Of a DNA stretch of 64,000 nt, positions 58,169-64,000 are shown piece after piece. The stretch covers positions 3,196,399 to 3,260,398 of the forward strand of contig NC_014221.1 of assembly GCF_000092425.1 (NCBI RefSeq), written 5' to 3'. Numbering within the stretch: position 1 is the stretch's first letter; every line of letters begins with the position of its first letter. The translations under genes and the position numbers were made by a program. The notes under the pieces were generated by a model. It was not told the origin of the DNA. It did no database searches and saw only the letters and a program-made list of their open reading frames with translations. Origin of the DNA: Truepera radiovictrix DSM 17093. Its GTDB lineage: Bacteria; Deinococcota; Deinococci; Deinococcales; Trueperaceae.

Positions 58169-59149
58169 TTACCCTAGCAGATGGGCTACCGCCTCACGCT
58201 CCTCGATCAGCTCGGCCTCGCTCGCCCGCATCTTCTGACGGATAAAGTCGCCCACCTCTAAGCCCTCGACGACGCGGATCGTACCACCGGCCGTAGTCAC
58301 CGGAAACGAATAGATGAGCCCCTCGGCGACCCCGTAGGCACCCGTGCTGGGGATCGCCATACTCGTCCAGTCGCCTTCCGGCGTTCCAAGGACCCAGTCG
58401 CGCATGTGGTCGATCGCCGCCGAGGCGGCCGAGGCGGCGCTCGAGGCGCCCCGCGCTTCGATGATCGCCGCGCCCCGCTTCTGCACGGTCGGCATAAAGG
58501 TGTCGCGGACCCACGCGTCATCGACCACCTCGGTCGCTGGTCTCCCCCCGACCGTGGCGTGCGTCAGGTCGGGCACCTGGGTGCTCGAGTGGTTGCCCCA
58601 GATGGTCATCCGGCGCACCTCGGCGACCGCCACCCCCGCCTTCTGAGCGAGCTGGCTGAGCGCGCGGTTGTGGTCGAGGCGGGTCATCGCCGTAAACTGC
58701 TCGGGGCGCAGATCGGGGGCGCTGCGCATGGCGATGAGCGCGTTTGTGTTGGCCGGGTTGCCGACGACGAGCACCTTGACCTCGCGGCTGGCCACCTCGT
58801 TCAGCGCTCTCCCCTGCTCGGTAAAGATGTGGCCGTTCGCCTCGAGCAGGTCACGGCGCTCCATCCCGGGGCCGCGGGGGCGTGAACCGACGAGCAGCGC
58901 GTAGTCGGCCCCCTCGAAGGCGACCTTGGCGTCATCCGTGGTCGTTACACCGTGGAGCAGCGGAAATGCCCCGTCGTGCAGCTCCATCACCACCCCTTCA
59001 AGCGCTTTCATCGCGGGGGGGATTTCCAAAAGCTGTAAGATGACCGGCTGATCCGGCCCCAACATGTCACCCGCAGCGATCCGAAAAAGAAGCGCGTACC
59101 CGATCTGCCCAGCTGCTCCCGTCACCGCTACCCGCACCGGTTGCTTCAC
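58169..59149 (-). CDS. mdh: Malate dehydrogenase
   Basis: A 326-residue NAD-dependent TCA-cycle enzyme of the Thermus/cytosolic type. The NAD loop is [12 protein letters not shown] (10-21). The active-site loop carries R92 and R98 ([13 protein letters not shown]), N131 is in [12 protein letters not shown]159 and R162 are in RLDHNRAL and the catalytic H187 is in IWGNHSSTQ. It closely resembles the Thermus enzyme by memory. The ATG at 59149 is preceded by GGAGTGTCACG, with AAAGGAG just upstream. Confidence 0.97.
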   Translation of the reverse strand: MKQPVRVAVTGAAGQIGYALLFRIAAGDMLGPDQPVILQLLEIPPAMKALEGVVMELHDGAFPLLHGVTTTDDAKVAFEGADYALLVGSRPRGPGMERRDLLEANGHIFTEQGRALNEVASREVKVLVVGNPANTNALIAMRSAPDLRPEQFTAMTRLDHNRALSQLAQKAGVAVAEVRRMTIWGNHSSTQVPDLTHATVGGRPATEVVDDAWVRDTFMPTVQKRGAAIIEARGASSAASAASAAIDHMRDWVLGTPEGDWTSMAIPSTGAYGVAEGLIYSFPVTTAGGTIRVVEGLEVGDFIRQKMRASEAELIEEREAVAHLLG

Positions 59150-59352
59150 GTGACACTCCTTTCAAAGCGGCTCCCTTGACCGCCACTTAACGTGTCGGCG
59201 GTCACGGCTCGTAGCGCACCACCAGGGCGACCGCGGAGGCCTTTCGAGAGCTACCTAGAGGCGCGCACGGGCTCACACCGACACAAACGGCTCTACTCTA
59301 TCACCCCGCACCGCCTCCGGCCGCTCGCCACTCCGAGTGTACGGCACGCCCT

Positions 59353-59380
59353 GCAGCGCGGCGTCGCGACGCCGCGCTGC
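59353..59380. repeat. Perfect 28-bp palindrome
   Basis: GCAGCGCGGCGTCG followed directly by its reverse complement. On the plus strand GAGGCGGTTTTA follows, so it could end plus-strand transcription. Confidence 0.7.
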
Positions 59381-59531
59381 GAGGCGGTTTTATCGGGCAG
59401 TCGTCACCAGAGCTCGCGCGGTGAGGTGCGACGGCTGCGCCCCAGTACTAGCTGCGTCCGCGCCCCGGTACGGGCGCCGATCTCGGCGGGCCGCTTAACC
59501 GTGAGGTAGGGTCGCGCGACCGCCCCGCTCC

Positions 59532-59547
59532 TGTTTCACGTGAAACA
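59532..59547. promoter_or_regulatory. parS: parS site (ParB-binding)
   Basis: TGTTTCACGTGAAACA, identical to the canonical 16-bp parS palindrome, 42 bases past the parB stop. Confidence 0.97.
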
Positions 59548-59589
59548 TCCCGGTTGGCGTGCGGCTCACCAAGGCGGTTGCGGTGGGGC

Positions 59590-60468
59590 TCAGGCTCGGT
59601 AGTGGAGCAGCTCGAGGAGGCGCTGCAACTCGTCGGGGGAGAAGAAGTGGAGTTCGATGCGCCCCTTTGTCGCCCCGACAATGCGAACTTTGGTACCGAG
59701 GTGGCGCGTGAGACCCGCCTCGAGGTGCGCTCGAGCCGCGACCTCGTCCTCGGCGTGCGGTGGTGCCGTCGGTGCGGGCGCTTTGGTGCGTCCCTCGGGC
59801 ACCCCCCCTCCAGCAACGGCCTCGGCAGGGTACTCGAGCCGCTCGGCTTGACGCACCGACAACCCCTCCTCGAGGATGCGCCTTAGCGCCCAGGGGCGCG
59901 CCGCTTCGGGAAGCGACAAGATCGCGCGCGCGTGCCCTGCGGAGATGCGCCCTTCGTCGAGCGCAGCTAGCGCCTCACCGTCGAGCTGCAGCAGCCTCAG
60001 CGTGTTGGCGACCGCACTCCGGCTCTTCCCCACCGCCTGCGCGACCGCCTCCTGGTTGAGGCCAAAGTCCATCAGCTGCTTAAAGGCGCGCGCCTCCTCC
60101 ACCGCGCTGAGGCTCTCGCGCTGCAGGTTTTCGATCAGGGCGATTTCGAGGGTCTCGCGGTCGGTCAGCGGTTTGACGATCGCCGGTACCGTCGCCAACC
60201 CGACCTGCTGCGCCGCACGGAAGCGCCGCTCGCCAGCGACGATCTCGTAACCCGAGTCGGCGGGGCGGACGAGCAGGGGTTGCAACACCCCTTTCTGCGC
60301 CACCGAACTCGCCAACTCGGCGATCGCCGCAGGGTCGATCCGTTTGCGCGGTTGAAACGCCGACACCCTGAGCGCCTCAAGGGGGAGCTGCTCGATACCG
60401 CGACCTTTTTCTACCTTGGGCAAGAGCGCGTCGAGGCCCCGCCCCAGGCTGCTACGTTTGGCTGACAC
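59590..60468 (-). CDS. parB: Chromosome-partitioning protein ParB
   Basis: A 292-residue parS-binding CTPase of the Spo0J type. The N-terminal ParB/CTP domain has [11 protein letters not shown] and the GERRFRAAQ motif (about 80-88), then [16 protein letters not shown]. The helix-turn-helix is [23 protein letters not shown], and a C-terminal dimerisation tail follows a Pro-rich linker. The GTG at 60468 overlaps the end of parA by 17 bases. Confidence 0.97.
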   Translation of the reverse strand: MSAKRSSLGRGLDALLPKVEKGRGIEQLPLEALRVSAFQPRKRIDPAAIAELASSVAQKGVLQPLLVRPADSGYEIVAGERRFRAAQQVGLATVPAIVKPLTDRETLEIALIENLQRESLSAVEEARAFKQLMDFGLNQEAVAQAVGKSRSAVANTLRLLQLDGEALAALDEGRISAGHARAILSLPEAARPWALRRILEEGLSVRQAERLEYPAEAVAGGGVPEGRTKAPAPTAPPHAEDEVAARAHLEAGLTRHLGTKVRIVGATKGRIELHFFSPDELQRLLELLHYRA

Positions 60469-61210
60469 GCGCGATCACCTCTTCAGCGAGACGACGATAG
60501 GCTTGCGCACCCTGCGATGAAGGGGCGAAGGCGAAGATCGACTGACCGTACGAAGGCGCTTCGGCGAGCCGGACGTTGCGCGGGATGACCGCTTCAAAGA
60601 CGAGCTCACCGAAGTGTTGCCGAACGTTCGCCTCGACCTCTTGCGACAACCTCGTCCGACTGTCGAACATCGTGAGCAAAATCCCGAGCACCTGCAGCTT
60701 GGGGTTGAGCGAGCTGCGCAACCGCTCGACCGTCTCCATCATGCCCGCGATCCCCTCGAGCGCGTAGTACTCGGTCTGCAGAGGGATCACGAGGTGGTCG
60801 GCGGCCACGAGCGCGTTCAGCGTCAACGCGCCGATCGAAGGGGGAGCGTCGAGCACGATAAAGTCGAAGTTGGGGCGCACACCGATAAGCGCTTTTGTCA
60901 AAAGCCGCATGTTCTCCGAGGTCGCGTCGAGCTCGAGGGCGGCTCCGGAGAGCTCCATCGAGGCGGGCAACACCTTGAGGTCGGGGAGCTCGGTGTCGGC
61001 GACAGCGCGGCGGGCCGAGACCTCACCGATCAAGACGTCGTAGACGGTGCGCTCCGGTGAGCGGATGCCGAGCCCGCTGCTCGCATTCGCCTGCGGATCG
61101 AGGTCGACGAGGAGTACCCGACGCCCTTCGGCAAGCGCCGCAGCGAGGTTGATCGCGCTCGTCGTCTTCCCCACGCCACCCTTTTGGTTGATCACCCCCA
61201 CGATCGGCAA
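60452..61210 (-). CDS. parA: Chromosome-partitioning ATPase ParA (Soj)
   Basis: A 252-residue Walker-type ATPase. The deviant Walker A is QKGGVGKTT (about 8-16), A' is [11 protein letters not shown] and Walker B is [12 protein letters not shown] chose the TTG at 61210 because GGGAGG lies six bases upstream and it gives the usual Soj length. An in-frame ATG at 61273 would add 21 Arg/Ala-rich residues not typical of the family. It pairs with parB and the two parS sites. Confidence 0.92.
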   Translation of the reverse strand: MPIVGVINQKGGVGKTTSAINLAAALAEGRRVLLVDLDPQANASSGLGIRSPERTVYDVLIGEVSARRAVADTELPDLKVLPASMELSGAALELDATSENMRLLTKALIGVRPNFDFIVLDAPPSIGALTLNALVAADHLVIPLQTEYYALEGIAGMMETVERLRSSLNPKLQVLGILLTMFDSRTRLSQEVEANVRQHFGELVFEAVIPRNVRLAEAPSYGQSIFAFAPSSQGAQAYRRLAEEVIARVSQT

Positions 61211-61283
61211 CGTCGTCCTCCCAGAGCCGAAAACTGCAGCGCGCGGAGCGCCACGCGGTATCGCAAGCCGCATAGCCGCCGTG

Positions 61284-61922
61284 CTACCCGGCAGCAGGCG
61301 ATGGCAAGGCGCTCGGAGGCGCCTCGAAGCGTAACCCGATTACCCTACCATGTGCCGGCAGCGGTGCGGAGAGCAGGGTGAGGGGCCGCTTTGCAAGGCC
61401 CGACACCGCTGCCAACTCCGCGTGTAGCGCCGCGTCATCGTCACCGCGGCGGGCGACGAGCGTCACCGCAGCACCGTGAAGGTGCGCTGTCGTGGTGTAG
61501 AGGAGGGGAAAGCTGCCCACCGCTTGCGCCGTTACCCACGCCACGCGCCCCACGTCGTCCGGGGACAACGCACGCGCGTCGGTAGCCATCACGCGGACGT
61601 TAGCGAGCTGCAGGTGGGCGACGACGAGTTCGAGAAAGCGTGCACGCTTGCGCCGCCGCTCGACGAGGATCAGCGGCGCGTCCGGAAAGCGAAGCGCCAG
61701 GGGGATACCCGGTAGCCCGACCCCCGAGCCGAGATCGAGAAGACGCTCAGCGGGGGAGAGGTGCGGCTCGATGAGATCGGCGTACACCAAGCTCTCCGCC
61801 ACTTTGTCCTCGAAGTTCTCGATGGCGCGGGGCGACATGAGGTCGAGTGCGCCGCTATAGCGGCGCACCAGCGCCGCATAACCGGCGAGCTGCGCCGCGA
61901 GGTCATGTTTCACGTGAAACAT
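61284..61922 (-). CDS. rsmG: 16S rRNA (guanine-N7) methyltransferase RsmG (GidB)
   Basis: A 212-residue enzyme that methylates G527 of 16S rRNA. The SAM motif is [17 protein letters not shown], followed by [15 protein letters not shown]. The ATG at 61922 opens the sequence FHVKH, which is encoded by a parS site. The gene lies between mnmG and parA, in the order common in many bacteria. Confidence 0.96.
   Translation of the reverse strand: MFHVKHDLAAQLAGYAALVRRYSGALDLMSPRAIENFEDKVAESLVYADLIEPHLSPAERLLDLGSGVGLPGIPLALRFPDAPLILVERRRKRARFLELVVAHLQLANVRVMATDARALSPDDVGRVAWVTAQAVGSFPLLYTTTAHLHGAAVTLVARRGDDDAALHAELAAVSGLAKRPLTLLSAPLPAHGRVIGLRFEAPPSALPSPAAG
61906..61921. promoter_or_regulatory. parS: parS site inside the rsmG start
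   Basis: A second TGTTTCACGTGAAACA, identical to the first. It lies at codons 1-6 of rsmG. Confidence 0.97.
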
Positions 61923-62013
61923 CTTATCTGCAAAGACGTCAGCACGGTCTTCCGTGCCCTCTCGTCAACGCGGCGGCGCCGCAACGGCGAGGTTTTCCGG
62001 GGATGGCCACCCG

Positions 62014-63891
62014 TTAGGCGGATGACGCAGCGAGGGGGGTGTCGCCGCTACGCCGCCTGCAGTGCACCAGCAGCGCGGTCAGGTCGCTGTCACGTACGCC
62101 GCGCAGCCGCCCAGCTGCACCCAGGGTCGCGGGCCGCTCCCGCAGCAGCACTTCGAGCCCCTCCGCCGAAAGACTCCCCACGCGCCGGAAGTCCGTCCGC
62201 GTGAGGTCGAGCGTTTCATAGGCGGCGCGCGCCTGCAGTTCGCGGCGGCTGCGTTCGATGTAGGCGGCGTACTTCGTGAGGATCTCGACCTTGCGCGCCT
62301 CTTCAGGCGACAGCGGCGGCGTCGGGGGACCGAGGCGCTCGAGGAGCGCGGCGTAATGCATTCCGGGGCGGCAGAGCACGCGGTCTGCGGGCACCCCGTC
62401 GATACGCGTGCGCCGCAAGCGTTCGAGCTCGGCGGCAACCGCAGCTTCGCTCCGGCGCAGCGCGCGCAGCGCCGCGTCGTCGCGCAGCCCCCAAGCGTGG
62501 CCGAGGGGCAAGAGCCGCTCATCGGCGTTGTCCTGGCGGTGCAGGAGGCGGTACTCGTTACGCGAGGTGAGCATCCGGTAGGGCTCATCGATCCCCCAAC
62601 GCACAAGGTCGTCGAGGAGCACGCCGATGTACCCTTCGTCGCGGCGGACGCTCACCGGTCTTTGCCCCGCAGCGAAGCGCGCCGCGTTGACGCCGGCGAC
62701 GAGGCCCTGCGCCGCGGCCTCCTCGTAACCGCTCGTGCCATTGATCTGCCCCGCGCTAAAGAGGCCCGGTAGGCGTTTAGACATGAGCGTTGTGTCCAGC
62801 TGGGTGGGGTCGAGCGCGTCGTACTCTACCGCATAAGCGTAGCGCTGGATCACCGCCCTTTCAAACCCCGGCAGGGTGCGGATCATCTCGTCTTGCAACG
62901 CGGGCGGCATGGAGCTCGAAAACCCTTGCAGGTAGACCTCGCTCGTCCCCGCACCGTCGGGTTCGACAAAGAGCAGGTGGCGCTCCTTGTCGGCGAAGCG
63001 AACGACCTTGTCCTCAATAGAGGGGCAGTAGCGCGGCCCACGCCCCTCGATCTCGCCGCCATACATCGCCGAGTGCGCCAGGTTGGCCTGGATCAGGGCG
63101 TGCGTCTCGGGGGTGGTGTGGGTGAGCCAGGTCGGGCTGCTCGTCGCCCGAGGTCCCGGCGAGCCGCTGAAGGAACCCGGCGGGTCGTCCGCCGGGACGA
63201 CCTCGAGCACCCCGAAGTCGACCGAGTCGGCGCGGATCCGCGGCGGCGTACCGGTTTTAAACCGCAGCAGTGCGTGCCCCGTCGCCCGCAAGCTGCGCGA
63301 GAGGTGACGCGCCGGCGCCTCCCCTTGGCGGCCCGCAGGCCGCTGCTGTTTGCCGTACCACACCACCCCGGCGAGAAAGGTCCCGGTGCACAGCACGACG
63401 CTCGGCGCGCGGAGCACCCGACCGTCGGTGAGGCGTACGCCCCTGAGCTGCGGGGCATTACCGGTCGCCGTTACGAGCAGCTCGGCGATCTCCCCGCGGA
63501 CGATCTCGATCCCGGGGGTCGCCTCGACGAGCGCGCGCGCCGCCGCCGCGTAGTCGTCGCGCTCATTTTGTACCCGTAGCGACTGGACCGCCGGGCCCTT
63601 GCTGGCGTTAAGCGTCCGGGCGTGAATCGCTGTGGCGTCGGCAAGGCGCCCCATGACCCCCCCCAGGGCGTGCACCTCAAAGACAAGCTGCGACTTGCCG
63701 GGCCCTCCGATAGCCGGGTTGCAGGGCATCAGCCCGATCTTGTCGGGGTTGGGGAGCGTCAGGGCGACGCGCGCACCCAAGCGGGCCGCCGCGTGCGCCG
63801 CCTCAATCCCAGCGTGTCCGCCCCCGACGACCACGACATCGACCTCGCGCTCACCTCTCGTTACCCCTTGTCCGCTGCGCATCTCGCTCAC
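62014..63891 (-). CDS. mnmG: tRNA uridine 5-carboxymethylaminomethyl modification enzyme MnmG (GidA)
   Basis: A 625-residue FAD enzyme that works with MnmE to modify U34 of tRNAs. The FAD motif is [19 protein letters not shown] near the N-terminus, with [14 protein letters not shown] soon after and the conserved [13 protein letters not shown] and [17 protein letters not shown] segments. The C-terminal helical domain is complete. The GTG at 63891 lies six bases after TACCCT, so it is probably leaderless. Confidence 0.97.
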   Translation of the reverse strand: MSEMRSGQGVTRGEREVDVVVVGGGHAGIEAAHAAARLGARVALTLPNPDKIGLMPCNPAIGGPGKSQLVFEVHALGGVMGRLADATAIHARTLNASKGPAVQSLRVQNERDDYAAAARALVEATPGIEIVRGEIAELLVTATGNAPQLRGVRLTDGRVLRAPSVVLCTGTFLAGVVWYGKQQRPAGRQGEAPARHLSRSLRATGHALLRFKTGTPPRIRADSVDFGVLEVVPADDPPGSFSGSPGPRATSSPTWLTHTTPETHALIQANLAHSAMYGGEIEGRGPRYCPSIEDKVVRFADKERHLLFVEPDGAGTSEVYLQGFSSSMPPALQDEMIRTLPGFERAVIQRYAYAVEYDALDPTQLDTTLMSKRLPGLFSAGQINGTSGYEEAAAQGLVAGVNAARFAAGQRPVSVRRDEGYIGVLLDDLVRWGIDEPYRMLTSRNEYRLLHRQDNADERLLPLGHAWGLRDDAALRALRRSEAAVAAELERLRRTRIDGVPADRVLCRPGMHYAALLERLGPPTPPLSPEEARKVEILTKYAAYIERSRRELQARAAYETLDLTRTDFRRVGSLSAEGLEVLLRERPATLGAAGRLRGVRDSDLTALLVHCRRRSGDTPLAASSA

Positions 63892-63897
63892 CCCACT

Positions 63898-63903
63898 AGG
63901 GTA
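63898..63903 (-). promoter_or_regulatory. -10 box of mnmG (leaderless)
   Basis: TACCCT on the minus strand, six bases (AGTGGG) before the GTG at 63891. The remaining bases to the window end (63904-64000) show no gene. Confidence 0.5.
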
Positions 63904-64000
63904 AACCTTTTACGGCGCAGTCGCCTAACGCAAGCGACGTGCTTGGCAGGGTGGGCGCGACCGGTAACGCCACGGTTTGTGGCGGGCGAGACAGCTCAGA

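Larger units (their letters stand above)
59150..59589. other. Intergenic region between mdh and parB with parS
   Basis: A 440-base gap with no gene. It holds the mdh promoter region, the perfect palindrome at 59353-59380 and a parS site at 59532-59547. No DnaA-box-like 9-mers or AT-rich unwinding element typical of an origin were seen. Confidence 0.5.

Noticed and set aside
59150-59589. Replication origin next to parS
   Set aside because: No DnaA boxes, no AT-rich unwinding element and no dnaA gene visible; the origin is likely near but outside the window.
60452-61273. ATG at 61273 as the parA start
   Set aside because: It adds 21 Arg/Ala-rich residues that the family lacks and has no ribosome-binding site, whereas the TTG at 61210 has GGGAGG at ideal spacing.

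Overview
The window is a GC-rich, gene-dense stretch of a bacterial chromosome. Gene content points to the Deinococcus-Thermus phylum (Deinococcota), most likely a Trueperaceae/Truepera-like organism. Supporting signs are a Thermus-type malate dehydrogenase, a full 14-subunit complex I operon, a GreA/Gfh1 pair, RpoD, a rhodopsin with the sodium-pump NDQ signature, and many leaderless genes of the type described in Deinococcus. The assignment is an inference from protein resemblance; no 16S rRNA lies in the window.

Layout. 1-8.7 kb: a sensor kinase translationally coupled to HMG-CoA lyase, recN, a class V aminotransferase, a membrane protein split between two frames at a slippery-looking T6A run, an aldo/keto reductase, polyphosphate glucokinase, a [2Fe-2S] ferredoxin and a small membrane protein. 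8.8-9.7 kb: the rhodopsin. 10-16.7 kb: glycerate kinase, a GldC-like protein, a nucleotide-sugar-epimerase-like SDR, an exported protein, a long-chain acyl-CoA synthetase and an acyl-CoA dehydrogenase. 16.7-23 kb: a Wzc-like tyrosine autokinase, miaA, hsp20 and a three-gene lptC/lptA-like envelope cluster. 23.3-31 kb: the major sigma factor, greA, gfh1, lysS, a GH13 glycosidase and murJ.

31-38 kb is one tightly overlapping operon on the minus strand: a DeoR-type regulator, L-rhamnose isomerase, lutABC and a bifunctional rhamnulose-1-phosphate aldolase/lactaldehyde dehydrogenase. Together these would take rhamnose through lactaldehyde and lactate to pyruvate; only the kinase step is missing here. 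38-42 kb: thioredoxin, a MATE exporter, aspartate aminotransferase, ndk and a rhodanese. 42.2-57.2 kb: nuoABCD-(small membrane protein)-EFGHIJKLMN. NuoG has lost all four ligands of the N7 iron-sulfur cluster that Thermus has.

57.4-64 kb: a Fur/PerR-type regulator, mdh, then the chromosome-segregation block parB-parA-rsmG-mnmG. It has two perfect parS sites, one of which encodes the first residues of RsmG. This gene order is usually near the replication origin, but no dnaA or DnaA-box cluster is visible here.

Two themes run through the window. Many genes have a TANNNT -10 box only 5-9 bases before an ATG or GTG, so their mRNAs are probably leaderless. Within operons, genes overlap by ATGA or GTGA, which suggests translational coupling. 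No tRNA, rRNA, CRISPR array, intact insertion sequence or prophage was seen.
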